Source of the DNA: Clostridiales bacterium
Lineage (GTDB): Bacteria; Bacillota; Clostridia; Oscillospirales; Feifaniaceae
NCBI GenBank assembly: GCA_012719075.1
Contig: JAAYBB010000084.1
Span: forward strand, 1-34,258
DNA: 34,258 nt
Direction: 5' to 3'
The notes beneath the pieces were generated by a model. The model did no database searches. It was not told where the DNA came from and saw only the letters and a program-made list of their open reading frames with translations. Shown in pieces: positions 14,242 to 23,064 of this stretch. The position numbers were made by a program, and so were the translations under genes. How positions within the stretch are numbered: position 1 is the stretch's first letter; each line of letters opens with the position of its first letter.

Positions 14242-16860
14242 ATGAGGGCGGCCGATCAGAAGCTGACCCCCATGATGCAACAGTACCTCGATATCAAGCG
14301 GGACAACCCGGAGTACATCCTGCTGTTCCGCCTGGGCGATTTTTACGAGATGTTCTTCGAGGACGCACGGCTGGCCTCGAGGGAGCTCGACCTGGTGCTG
14401 ACCGGGCGGGACTGCGGCCAGGAGGAGCGGGCCCCGATGTGCGGCGTGCCGCACCACAGCGTGGACGGCTACATCGCCCGGCTGGTGCAAAAGGGCTACA
14501 AGGTGGCCATCTGCGAGCAGATGGAGAACCCGGCCGAGGCCAAGGGGCTGGTGCGCCGCGAGATCGTGCGGGTGGTCACGCCCGGCACCATCACCGACGA
14601 GAGCATGCTGGAGAGCGCCGCGAACAACTACCTCGGCGCGGTCTTTCGCCGCGGCGGGCGCATCGCCTTTGCCTTTGCCGACGTGTCGACCGGCGAGGTG
14701 TCGGCCACGCTGCTTGAGGGGGAGACGGCGCTCTCGCTGGCCAAGGCCGAGCTGGCCAAGTACAACCCCGCCGAGCTGCTCTACGCCATGGCGGGGGAGC
14801 CGGTCGAGGAGCTGGCCTCCTTCGCCAAGGCGGCGCTGGGCACCGTGCTGACGCCGGTGGTCGGCAACGAGACGATGCTCGACAACTCGGCCTACGCCAA
14901 GTACGGCGAGGACTACTTTGAGCAGCGCGGCATGGGCGCCCTGACCGAGGTGCGCTGCTGCGTCGGGCTGGTGCTGCGCTACCTGGCCGAAACCCAGCGC
15001 AGCGGCGCCGTGCACCTGCGCGACGTCTCCTTCAATGCGCCAGACCGCCTGATGAGCCTCGACGTGGCCACGCGGCGCAACCTCGAGCTGACCGGCACGC
15101 TGCAGGGCAAGGGCAAGCGCGGCGCGCTGCTCGGGGTGCTGGACGTCACCAAGAGCGCCATGGGCGGCCGCCTGCTGCGCGCCTGGCTGGAGCAGCCGCT
15201 CTACGACGTCGACCGCATCGGGCGGCGGCTCGATGCGGTGGAGGAGCTGCTCGGCAGCCGCGTGCTGCGCGAGCGGCTCTGGCAGCAGATCCGGGACATT
15301 TCGGACCTGCAGCGCCTGCTCACCCGGGTGGTGTACATGAGCGCCAACGCCAGGGAGCTGCGCGCCATCCACGACACGCTGCGCAGGGTGCCGCCGCTCA
15401 GGGAGGCGCTGCGCAGCTGCGGAAGCGCCCTGCTGCAGACCCTCTGCGCCGAGCTGGACGGACAGCCGGCGCTGTGCGACGAGCTCGACGCGGCGCTGGT
15501 GTGCGAGGACATCCCCGCCTCGGTCAAGGAGGGCGGCATCATCCGCCCCGGCTACCACGCCGAGGTGGACCGGCTCGCGGGGCTGGTCAAAAACAGCCGC
15601 CGCACGCTGGCCGACATCGAGGCGCGGGAGCGGGCGGCCACCGGCATCAAAAACCTCAAAATTTCCTACAACAAGGTGTTCGGCTACTACCTCGAGGTCA
15701 CCAAGTCCTACTACGACAAAGTGCCCGAGCACTACATCCGCAAGCAGACGCTGGTCAACTGCGAGCGCTTCATCACGCCCGAGCTCAAGGCGCTCGAGGG
15801 CGAGCTGCTGGTGGCCGGCGAGCGGCGGGCGGCGCTGGAGTACGAGCTGTTTTGCACGCTGCGCGGCAAGGTGGAGCAGTGCGGCGCGCAGATCGGGCAG
15901 ACCGCCGCGGCGCTTGCGGCGCTCGACGTGCTCTGCGCGCTGGCCGAGGTGGCCGAGCGCGGCCGCTACTGCCGGCCGGCCGTTCACACGGGGGACGAGA
16001 TCGTCATCTCGGAGGGGCGGCACCCGGTGGTCGAGACCATGCTGCGCGACCAGCTCTTTGTCCCCAATGACACGCGGCTGGATTGCCGGGGAAATCGCCT
16101 CGCCATCATCACGGGGCCCAACATGGCCGGCAAATCCACCTACATGCGGCAGGTGGCCCTGATCGTGCTGATGGCCCAGATCGGCAGCTTTGTGCCGGCG
16201 GCCTCGGCCTCGATCGGCATTGTGGACCAAATTTTCACCCGTGTCGGCGCGTCGGACGACCTGTCGGCCGGGCAGTCCACCTTCCTGCTCGAGATGGGCG
16301 AGACCGCCAACATCCTAAAGAATGCGACCAGGAGGAGCCTGTTGATCTTTGACGAAATCGGCCGCGGGACCTCGACCTTTGACGGCATGAGCATCGCGCG
16401 GGCCGTGATCGAATACGTGGCCGACGAGGCCATTTTGGGGGCCAGGACCCTGTTTGCCACCCACTACCACGAGCTGACCGAGCTCGAGGATGGGCTGGAG
16501 GGGGTCAAGAACTACAACATCGCCATCAAGAAGAGCGGCGACACCATCATTTTTCTGCGCCGCATCATGCGCGGCGGCGCCGACGAGAGCTACGGCATCG
16601 AGGTGGCCAGGCTGGCCGGCGTGCCCGAGCCGGTCATCGAGACGGCCAAGCGGGTGCTCGAGGGCTTAGAGCAGAGCCGGGGCGGTCCGCCGGTCCGGCG
16701 CCCGGCCCCGGTGCAGCCGGCGCCACAGGCACCGCACCCGGCCGCCGGCGAGATTCTGTCGGTGCTCGAGCGCACCGATGTGACCGTCATGACCCCGATG
16801 GAGGCCATCAACCTGCTCTACCGGCTCAAGAAGCTGGCCGAGCGGGAGGACGGCGCATAG
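14242..16860 (+). CDS. mutS: DNA mismatch repair protein MutS
   Basis: Recognises mismatches and passes the signal to MutL. The 872-residue protein is full length. The mismatch-contacting F-Y-E motif is at residues 34-36 within LFRLGDFYEMFFED; the ATPase has Walker A GPNMAGKS at 625-632, DDLSAGQSTFLLEM and Walker B LLIFDEIGRGTS, then ATHYHEL. The C-terminus has a Pro-rich linker and the small helical dimer/tetramer segment (PMEAINLLYRLKKL). The ATG at 14242 follows GGGAGGGGG. It is MutS1, not MutS2, as it has the N-terminal mismatch domain. Confidence 0.98.
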   Translation: MRAADQKLTPMMQQYLDIKRDNPEYILLFRLGDFYEMFFEDARLASRELDLVLTGRDCGQEERAPMCGVPHHSVDGYIARLVQKGYKVAICEQMENPAEAKGLVRREIVRVVTPGTITDESMLESAANNYLGAVFRRGGRIAFAFADVSTGEVSATLLEGETALSLAKAELAKYNPAELLYAMAGEPVEELASFAKAALGTVLTPVVGNETMLDNSAYAKYGEDYFEQRGMGALTEVRCCVGLVLRYLAETQRSGAVHLRDVSFNAPDRLMSLDVATRRNLELTGTLQGKGKRGALLGVLDVTKSAMGGRLLRAWLEQPLYDVDRIGRRLDAVEELLGSRVLRERLWQQIRDISDLQRLLTRVVYMSANARELRAIHDTLRRVPPLREALRSCGSALLQTLCAELDGQPALCDELDAALVCEDIPASVKEGGIIRPGYHAEVDRLAGLVKNSRRTLADIEARERAATGIKNLKISYNKVFGYYLEVTKSYYDKVPEHYIRKQTLVNCERFITPELKALEGELLVAGERRAALEYELFCTLRGKVEQCGAQIGQTAAALAALDVLCALAEVAERGRYCRPAVHTGDEIVISEGRHPVVETMLRDQLFVPNDTRLDCRGNRLAIITGPNMAGKSTYMRQVALIVLMAQIGSFVPAASASIGIVDQIFTRVGASDDLSAGQSTFLLEMGETANILKNATRRSLLIFDEIGRGTSTFDGMSIARAVIEYVADEAILGARTLFATHYHELTELEDGLEGVKNYNIAIKKSGDTIIFLRRIMRGGADESYGIEVARLAGVPEPVIETAKRVLEGLEQSRGGPPVRRPAPVQPAPQAPHPAAGEILSVLERTDVTVMTPMEAINLLYRLKKLAEREDGA

Positions 16861-16943
16861 GGATCTTTTCGGGGCTTTCCGCCGGCGGCCGTGGCCACCG
16901 GAGATTGCCCGGCCGAAACACAGCCCCTCAGGAGGTGAGTGCG

Positions 16944-18866
16944 ATGTCCAAAATCAAGGTGCTCCCAATGCAGATTGCCAACCTGATTGCCGCCGGCGAG
17001 GTGGTGGACCGCCCGGCCTCCGTCGTCAAGGAGCTGCTGGAAAACGCCATGGACGCCTGCGCCACCGCCGTCTCGGTCGAGGTGGAGGGCGGCGGCGTCT
17101 CGCTGATCCGGGTGACCGACAACGGCTGCGGCATGTCCCGCGAGGACGCGCTGGCCTGCTTCGGCCGGCACGCCACCTCTAAAATCAGGCAGGTCGAGGA
17201 CCTGGCCGCCATCTCGACGCTGGGCTTCCGCGGCGAGGCGCTGGCCGCCGTGGCCTCGGTCTCGCGGGTGACGCTGCGCACGAGGGAACCGGGCAGCGAC
17301 GAGGGGGTCGAGCTGCAGATCGAGGGCGGGCAGCTGAGGTCCTGCGAGGCCTGCGGCTGTCCGGCCGGGACCGACGTGCTGGTGCGGGACCTCTTCTTCA
17401 ACACGCCGGCCCGCAAGAAGTTCCTCAAAAAGGAGTCGACCGAGACCGCCACGATCAGCAGCCTGCTCGAGCGGCTGGCCCTCTCAAAGCCGGCGCTCGC
17501 GCTGCACTACCGAAGGGACGGGCGGGACAGCCTGCGCACCAGCGGCGGCGGCGACCTGCTCGAGACGGCCTGCGCCGTGCTGGGCGAGCGCACGGCCACC
17601 GGCCTGCTGCCAGTCGACCACGGCGAGGGCGGCATCCGCATACACGGCCTGATCGGCCGGCCCGAGGCCTCCCGGCCGGGGCGGCAGGGGCAGAACTTCT
17701 TTGTGGCGGGGCGGTATGTCCGCTCGCGGGTGCTGCAGCTGGCGCTCGAGGAGGCCTACAAGGGCAGCCTGATGGGCGGGCGCTATCCCCTCTGCGTGCT
17801 GTTTGTCGAGCTGCACCCGGCCAGGGTGGACGTCAACGTCCACCCCCAGAAGATGGAGCTCAAGTTCGCCGACGAGCGGGCGGTCTACGATGCGCTCTAC
17901 AACGCCGTGCGTGCGGCGCTGACTGAAAAGGCGGGGCGGCCGCCCATCCGGGCGGCCGAGGAGATGTTGCCCCCACCGCCCTCACCACCGCCCGCCGAAC
18001 CGCCGGCGTCGAGCTGGCGGGACTTTGCGGCGGCGGCCGAGTCCATCGCGATGCAGGCCGCCTCGTCGGGGCCGACGCTGGTCTCTTCGCGCAACCGGCG
18101 CATCGACATCGACCCGGGCGACTGGACCTATTACGGCGACCTGGCCGTCGGCCACCGCAGCCGGCGCGAGGAGGCGGCACCGCTGCCGCCCGCGCCCGAG
18201 GCGCCCTCGGTACCCGAGGGGCCGCCTGAACAGGCGCCGGCCGAACCGCCCGCCGAAGCCGCGGAGCCTGATCAGGAGGCTGCGCAGGCCACGCTGCCCA
18301 TCCAGGAGTTTCGAATGGTGGGGGAGCTGTTTCGCACCTACTATGTGGCCGAGTTTGCGCAGGAGGTCTGGCTGGTGGACAAGCACGCCGCGCGGGAGCG
18401 CCTGCTGTACGAGGCGCTGCTGGCGCAGGACGGCCCCCGCGCCCAGCAGCTGCTGGAGCCGCTGCTGGTCGAGACCGGGCGGGCCGTGTCGGCACTGGTC
18501 GGGGAGTATGGCGAGGTGCTGTGCGAGACCGGCCTCGAGGCCGAGGCCTTTGGCGAGAGTACCGTGTTGCTGCGGTCGCTGCCCATGGGGGTCGAGGCCG
18601 GGCAGGGGGGCGCGCTGTTGATGGAACTCTGCACGCTGCTCGAAGAGGGCCGCCGCAGCCGGCGGCCGGTGCTGCTGGAGGAGATGCTGCACAGGGCGGC
18701 CTGCACCGCCGCCGTCAAGGGGGGCGACCGGGAGCCGCCGGGGGCCGGCGAGGCGCTGGTGCGCCAGCTGCTGGCGCTGCCCGACCTGCGCCACTGCCCC
18801 CACGGCCGCCCCTGCGTCAAGGTGCTGCCAAGGCGCTATTTTGAAAGGGAATTCATGCGGATATGA
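16944..18866 (+). CDS. mutL: DNA mismatch repair endonuclease MutL
   Basis: GHKL ATPase that couples MutS to strand nicking. The 640-residue protein has ELLENAMDA, DNGCGM and GFRGEAL in the N-terminal ATPase, an Ala/Pro-rich linker (about residues 335-455), and a C-terminal domain with the endonuclease motif DKHAARERLLYE, followed by QQLLEP, which fits the Q-X2-L-X-P clamp-binding motif at the same position as in Bacillus MutL, and CPHGRP near the end. So it should nick DNA itself, in keeping with the absence of MutH in this group. The ATG at 16944 has a strong AGGAGGTGAG; the frame upstream is ignored. The 83-base gap after mutS holds no clear promoter. Confidence 0.98.
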   Translation: MSKIKVLPMQIANLIAAGEVVDRPASVVKELLENAMDACATAVSVEVEGGGVSLIRVTDNGCGMSREDALACFGRHATSKIRQVEDLAAISTLGFRGEALAAVASVSRVTLRTREPGSDEGVELQIEGGQLRSCEACGCPAGTDVLVRDLFFNTPARKKFLKKESTETATISSLLERLALSKPALALHYRRDGRDSLRTSGGGDLLETACAVLGERTATGLLPVDHGEGGIRIHGLIGRPEASRPGRQGQNFFVAGRYVRSRVLQLALEEAYKGSLMGGRYPLCVLFVELHPARVDVNVHPQKMELKFADERAVYDALYNAVRAALTEKAGRPPIRAAEEMLPPPPSPPPAEPPASSWRDFAAAAESIAMQAASSGPTLVSSRNRRIDIDPGDWTYYGDLAVGHRSRREEAAPLPPAPEAPSVPEGPPEQAPAEPPAEAAEPDQEAAQATLPIQEFRMVGELFRTYYVAEFAQEVWLVDKHAARERLLYEALLAQDGPRAQQLLEPLLVETGRAVSALVGEYGEVLCETGLEAEAFGESTVLLRSLPMGVEAGQGGALLMELCTLLEEGRRSRRPVLLEEMLHRAACTAAVKGGDREPPGAGEALVRQLLALPDLRHCPHGRPCVKVLPRRYFEREFMRI

Positions 18867-19798
18867 ACAAGCCGCTGGTCGTTGCGCTGACGGGGCCGAC
18901 CGCCGCCGGGAAGACCGCCTTTGCCGTGGCGCTGGCCAAGGCCTGCTCGGGCGAGGTGGTCTCCTGCGACTCGATGCAGGTTTACCGGGGCATGCCCATC
19001 GGCACGGCGGTGCCCTCGCTTGAAGAGCGGCAGGGGGTACCCCACCACATGCTCGAGCGCTGTCCGCCCACCGCCACCTACTCGGTGGCCGACTACTGCC
19101 GGGACGCCTCGGTCTGCATCGAGGGGATTTTGGCGCGCAAACACCTGCCGATCGTGGCGGGCGGCACCGGCCTCTACCTCGACGCCCTACTGCGCGGCGC
19201 GGTGAACCGGGACCTGCCCGGACCCGCCGGTCTGCGCGAGGCGCTCAGGCGGCGGGCCGAAGGCGAGGGTGGGGCGGCGCTGCTGGCCGAACTCGCGCAG
19301 GTGGACCCCGAGACCGCGGCGCGGCTCCACCCGAACGACCTCAAGCGCATCCTGCGGGCACTCGAGGTCTTTGCGGTCTCGGGACAGCCGCTGTCCGCGC
19401 TGGCGCGACAGCGCACGGCGGACCCGCCCTACGAGGTGCGCTGGTTTGCCATCGGCTATGCCGACCGGGCGCTGCTGTATGAACGCATCGACCGGCGGGT
19501 GGACCTCATGGTCGAGCAGGGGCTGCTGGACGAGGTGCGCCGGCTGCTGCAGACGCCGGGTATTGAGCGCGGCACCGCGATCCAGGCCATCGGCTACAAG
19601 GAGCTCGCGCAGGCCCTTACACAGGGCGGCGACCTCGCGCAGGGCATCGCCGCGGCCAAGCAGGCCACCCGGCGGTACGCCAAGCGGCAGCTCACCTGGC
19701 TCCGGCGGCACAAGGACCTGCACTGGTTCCATCGCGACCGCCAATCGGACAGGGAAATTTTGGCAAACATGATTAATTTGACAAAAAAAGACAACTAG
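18863..19798 (+). CDS. miaA: tRNA dimethylallyltransferase MiaA
   Basis: Adds a dimethylallyl group to A37 of tRNAs reading UNN codons, giving the i6A that MiaB thiomethylates. The 311-residue protein has the P-loop GPTAAGKT (residues 11-18), the conserved DSMQVYRGMPIGT, GGTGLYLDALLRG, and near the end TRRYAKRQLTWLRRH. The ATG overlaps the mutL stop (ATGA), so it is coupled to mutL. Normal length and intact. Confidence 0.97.
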   Translation: MNKPLVVALTGPTAAGKTAFAVALAKACSGEVVSCDSMQVYRGMPIGTAVPSLEERQGVPHHMLERCPPTATYSVADYCRDASVCIEGILARKHLPIVAGGTGLYLDALLRGAVNRDLPGPAGLREALRRRAEGEGGAALLAELAQVDPETAARLHPNDLKRILRALEVFAVSGQPLSALARQRTADPPYEVRWFAIGYADRALLYERIDRRVDLMVEQGLLDEVRRLLQTPGIERGTAIQAIGYKELAQALTQGGDLAQGIAAAKQATRRYAKRQLTWLRRHKDLHWFHRDRQSDREILANMINLTKKDN

Positions 19799-19809
19799 AA
19801 GCTGATAAT
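19778..19809 (+). promoter_or_regulatory. hfq: Possible hfq promoter, poor spacing
   Basis: A perfect TTGACA (19778-19783) at the end of miaA is followed by TGATAATAT, whose best -10 (GATAAT, 19804-19809) lies 20 bases away, longer than normal. The TG before it may help as an extended -10. Confidence 0.25.
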
Positions 19810-19871
19810 ATTCTCCATAATGTCGGAAATTGGAAAACCAAATCATCCGACCAAAGGGGAGTGTTTTGGGC

Positions 19872-20120
19872 ATGGAGATCATCAAGACAAAGGTGAACCT
19901 GCAGGATTCCTTTCTCAACCAGCTGCGCCGCGAGCGTCAACGCGTGACCTTTTACCTGATGAACGGCGTCAAGATGGGCGGCGTGGTCTGCGGTTTTGAC
20001 AGCTATGTCGTGGTGCTGGAGGAACGCGGTCTCCAGCAGGTGATTTACAAGCACGCCATCTCCACCATGATCCCCACCACACCGGTGCGGCTGCTGGGGG
20101 AGGAGGGCGGCGCGACCTGA
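19872..20120 (+). CDS. hfq: RNA chaperone Hfq
   Basis: Hexameric Sm-like protein that binds A/U-rich RNA and can pair small RNAs with targets. The 82-residue protein has the Sm1 core with RERQRVTFYLMNGVKMGGVV and the Sm2 motif YKHAIST at 59-65. The ATG at 19872 is chosen over an in-frame TTG at 19830 because GGGGAG lies 11 bases before it and the family begins at this point. It follows miaA as in E. coli and many Firmicutes. Confidence 0.96.
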   Translation: MEIIKTKVNLQDSFLNQLRRERQRVTFYLMNGVKMGGVVCGFDSYVVVLEERGLQQVIYKHAISTMIPTTPVRLLGEEGGAT

Positions 20121-20172
20121 CTGCAAAATGGCCCGGGCGGTTGCGCCGGGCCGCCCCGATGGAGTGGAGTGT

Positions 20173-21390
20173 ATGGGCAAACAGATGGGCAGGCTGAGCA
20201 CCCTGCTGTTCCTGGCGCTGGCCGGCGGCTATCTGGCGCTGCAGATGGCGCTGCTGTCGCGGCCGGACTTCACCACCGAGCCGGCCGTGCTGCAGAGCGT
20301 GACCAGCGAAATTCCGGTGGTGGGCTACCTGCTGCGCAACGAGGTGCCGGTGTTCATGCCAAACCGGGAGACCGGCTACCTGCGCTATGAGCACCGCACG
20401 GGGGAGCGGGTCTCCAAGGGCAGTGTGCTGGCCTCGCTCTATGCCGACGCGGGGCAGCTGGCCGCCAGTCTGGAGGCGGCGCGCCTGGCCGAGCTGGTGG
20501 ACAGGCTGGACGGCCTGCTCTCGCGGCCCGGCATCGGCGTGACCGGCCTGCGCGAGGTGGGCCGCAGCGTGGAGGAGCTGATGGTCGCCATGGCCAGGAG
20601 CACCGACCAGGGCAGCGGCGTGCCGGCCGGGGAGGTCAAGTCCCAGCTGGCCTACCAGCTCACGCGGCGCCAGCTCGCCGTGGGCGAGTTTGAGCGCGCG
20701 CAGGCGCTGCGGGACGAAAAGGAGGCCCAGCGCAGGCAGGCCGCTGCCGTCAGCCGTCCGATCCAGACGGTCGCGGCCGATCGGCCCGGCTTCTTCGTCA
20801 ACGAAGTCGACGGCTATGAGGGCATCTTCCGCTCAGCGCTGGCCGGCAAGCTCAACGCGGCCCAGCTGCGGGAGCTGGCCGAGGCCGAGCCGGCCCCGAC
20901 CGAGGGGGCCGTCTGCAAGCTGGTGGAGGACTTCACCTGGTACTTTGTCTGTCAGGCCGACGACCGGCAGGCGGCCGCACTCGAGCAGGGGCGGACCTAC
21001 CGGCTCCGCTTTGCCTACGCGCCGCAGACCGACATGCCGGCGCTGCTCGAGCACGTCTACGCCTCGGGCGAGGATGGCTATGTGCTGACCTTCGCCGGCA
21101 CCCGCATGACCCCCGAGATGATGCTGCTGCGCCGGCAGGCCGTCAGCATCCTGCAGACCACCTACGAGGGCCTGCGCATCAGCAACGAGGCCCGCCGCGT
21201 GGTGGACGGCGTGGTGGGGGTCTATGTCCGCAGCGGGCTGACCATGGAGTTTCGCCCCGTCGAGGTCATCTACGCCACCGACACCTATTCGATCGTCAAG
21301 TGGGAGCAGGGCAAGTCGGGCGCCCTGCGCCTGTACGACGAGGTGATCATCACCGGAAAGGACATCTACGAGGGCCGCATCGTCAAGTGA
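20173..21390 (+). CDS. HlyD-like membrane-fusion/adaptor protein, function unknown
   Basis: A 405-residue protein with one N-terminal membrane anchor (about residues 8-27), a beta segment with VVGYLLRNEVPVF and GERVSKGSVLASLYAD that resembles a biotinyl/lipoyl-like hairpin of HlyD-type adaptors, a helical middle (about 95-200), and a second beta-rich part ending in YDEVIITGKDIYEGRIVK. No transporter gene lies next to it. In Oscillospiraceae-type genomes such a protein is often found just before the yggS-sepF-yggT-divIVA cluster, which suggests an envelope or division role rather than export; that is inference. The ATG at 20173 follows GGAGTGGAGT; an ATG at 20185 is possible. Confidence 0.75.
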   Translation: MGKQMGRLSTLLFLALAGGYLALQMALLSRPDFTTEPAVLQSVTSEIPVVGYLLRNEVPVFMPNRETGYLRYEHRTGERVSKGSVLASLYADAGQLAASLEAARLAELVDRLDGLLSRPGIGVTGLREVGRSVEELMVAMARSTDQGSGVPAGEVKSQLAYQLTRRQLAVGEFERAQALRDEKEAQRRQAAAVSRPIQTVAADRPGFFVNEVDGYEGIFRSALAGKLNAAQLRELAEAEPAPTEGAVCKLVEDFTWYFVCQADDRQAAALEQGRTYRLRFAYAPQTDMPALLEHVYASGEDGYVLTFAGTRMTPEMMLLRRQAVSILQTTYEGLRISNEARRVVDGVVGVYVRSGLTMEFRPVEVIYATDTYSIVKWEQGKSGALRLYDEVIITGKDIYEGRIVK

Positions 21391-21428
21391 GCCGGCCGTC
21401 TTACAGAGAGAAAAGGGGAGTGACGACA

Positions 21429-22124
21429 GTGGGGATCAGGGACCGGGTGCTGCGCGTGCGCGAGGGGATTGCCGAGAGCTGTGCACGGGCGGGTCGAAGC
21501 GAGGGGGAGGTCACGCTGGTTGCCGTCTCCAAGACCCGCAGCCCGCAGGAGATCAACGAGGCGGTCGCGGCCGGCGTGCCCGACATCGGGGAGAACTACG
21601 TGCAGGAGCTGCTCGCCAAGACGGCGGACATCGACGGCGCGGCCAGGCTCCACTTCATCGGGCACCTGCAGTCCAACAAGGCGAGGCAGCTGGTGGGCGC
21701 GGTGTCGCTGATCCAGTCGGTGGACAGGCTGTCGCTGGCGCGGGAGATCGACCGGCAGGCCGCGCGCAAAAACCTCGTGCAGCGGGTGCTGCTGGAGGTC
21801 AACGTCGCCGGGGAGCACAGCAAGGCCGGCATCTGCCCCGGGGCGGCCATGGAGCTGGCCCACCAAATGGCCGAGCTGAAAAACCTCAAACTCTGCGGCC
21901 TGATGGCCATTCCGCCCGCCGCGGAGGAGCCCTCGGACACCACACCCTATTTTGAACAATTATGTCAGCTGTTTCTTGACATGCAGGCCAAAAAATTAGA
22001 TAATACAGATATATCTGTCCTGTCCATGGGGATGTCGGGCGACTACCGCGAGGCCATTGCCTGCGGCGCCACCATGGTCCGGGTCGGGACCGCCATCTTC
22101 GGCCCCCGCCCGCCCAGGACATAG
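21429..22124 (+). CDS. yggS: YggS family pyridoxal-phosphate homeostasis protein
   Basis: Binds PLP in an alanine-racemase-like barrel without known catalysis and keeps free PLP in balance. The 231-residue protein has the PLP lysine in VAVSKTRS (Lys35), GENYVQELLAK, HFIGHLQSNK and the C-terminal LSMGMSGDYREAIACGATMVRVGTAIFG. The start is the GTG at 21429, 8 bases after AAGGGGAG; the GTG at 21420 overlaps that site. Linked to sepF and divIVA across Gram-positive bacteria (YlmE position). Confidence 0.95.
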   Translation: MGIRDRVLRVREGIAESCARAGRSEGEVTLVAVSKTRSPQEINEAVAAGVPDIGENYVQELLAKTADIDGAARLHFIGHLQSNKARQLVGAVSLIQSVDRLSLAREIDRQAARKNLVQRVLLEVNVAGEHSKAGICPGAAMELAHQMAELKNLKLCGLMAIPPAAEEPSDTTPYFEQLCQLFLDMQAKKLDNTDISVLSMGMSGDYREAIACGATMVRVGTAIFGPRPPRT

Positions 22125-22166
22125 GGAAGACAAAAACGATACGGCGCACACCGTGGAGGTTTGTAA

Positions 22167-22628
22167 ATGGGACTGCTGGAAAAGTTCAAGGATCTGATGC
22201 AAAACGACCCGGACGACGATTTTCTCGACGAGGACGACGAGATGGGCCTGCTGTTCCAAAAGCCGCAGGAGGAGGTCGCCGAACGCGAGGAGCGCAAGCT
22301 CTCGGTCATTGACAAAAAGCAGCAGAACAAGGTGGTCAACATCCACACCACCGCGCAGCTGCAGGTGATCCTGGTCAAGCCCGAGCGCTTTGACGACGCC
22401 GTTGGCATTGCCGACCACCTGCTGGAGAAGCGCACCGTGGTGCTCAACCTCGAGCAGACCAACAAGGACGTCAGCCGCAGGCTGGTGGACTTTTTGTCGG
22501 GCGTGGCCTACGCCGGCGGCGGCCAGATTAAAAAAGTGGCCAACGCCACCTTCATCATCACGCCCTACAACGTGAACATCATGGGCGATTTGCTCGACGA
22601 GCTCGAGAACACCGGCGTGTTCTTCTAA
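22167..22628 (+). CDS. sepF: Cell division protein SepF
   Basis: SepF binds FtsZ and the membrane and helps shape the division septum. The 153-residue protein begins with an amphipathic membrane-binding helix (MGLLEKFKDLM), has an acidic linker, and then the SepF core from VVNIHTTAQLQVILVKPERFDDA to GVAYAGGGQIKKVANATFIITP. The ATG at 22167 follows GGAGG at 9 bases. Part of the yggS-sepF-yggT-divIVA order. Confidence 0.96.
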   Translation: MGLLEKFKDLMQNDPDDDFLDEDDEMGLLFQKPQEEVAEREERKLSVIDKKQQNKVVNIHTTAQLQVILVKPERFDDAVGIADHLLEKRTVVLNLEQTNKDVSRRLVDFLSGVAYAGGGQIKKVANATFIITPYNVNIMGDLLDELENTGVFF

Positions 22629-22767
22629 TGCGCACAACCGTACATCCCCGTGAACGGATCCCTGTGCATGCATGAGGATCAAGGCACATGCATGGAAGGC
22701 CTCCCTTCGGGTATGCCGCCGGCGGCTCTGCGCGCGGCGGTCATGGATTTTTGGAGTTGATGCAACG

Positions 22768-23031
22768 TTGTTCTTGAGAGTCAGACTGGCCATCGGGTAC
22801 CTGATCAACCTGGTTCAGACGACCCTGGTGCTCCGCGCGGTGCTCTCCTGGTTCTACGGGGTTCCGTTTGTGGCGGAGCTCTACCGGATGCTCTGCACGC
22901 TGACCGATCCCATCGTGGAACCCTTTCGAAAGCTGCTAACCCGCTTCCCCTCGGCCCGCACGCTGCCCATCGACCTGTCGGTGCTGTTCACACTGATTGC
23001 GCTGGAGCTGCTGCGCATCCTGATTGTCTGA
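22768..23031 (+). CDS. yggT: YggT family membrane protein
   Basis: Small integral membrane protein of the division-linked cluster; function not settled. From the chosen start it has 87 residues: a first hydrophobic helix with LVLRAVLSWFYG, the family line CTLTDPIVEPFRKLLTR, and a second helix at the end (LSVLFTLIALELLRILIV). The start is a TTG at 22768, 11 bases after GGAG; another TTG follows at 22774. The frame is open to an ATG at 22672, but the extra residues are Arg-rich and unlike the family. The 139 bases after sepF hold repeated TGCATG words and no evident promoter. Confidence 0.85.
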   Translation: MFLRVRLAIGYLINLVQTTLVLRAVLSWFYGVPFVAELYRMLCTLTDPIVEPFRKLLTRFPSARTLPIDLSVLFTLIALELLRILIV

Positions 23032-23064
23032 CAAAGAACTTTGATAGAGAAAGAGGGAGAGACC

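Noticed and set aside
22672-22767. Arg-rich N-terminal extension of YggT
   Set aside because: It is unlike the family, which begins with a hydrophobic helix; a GGAG lies in front of the TTG at 22768.
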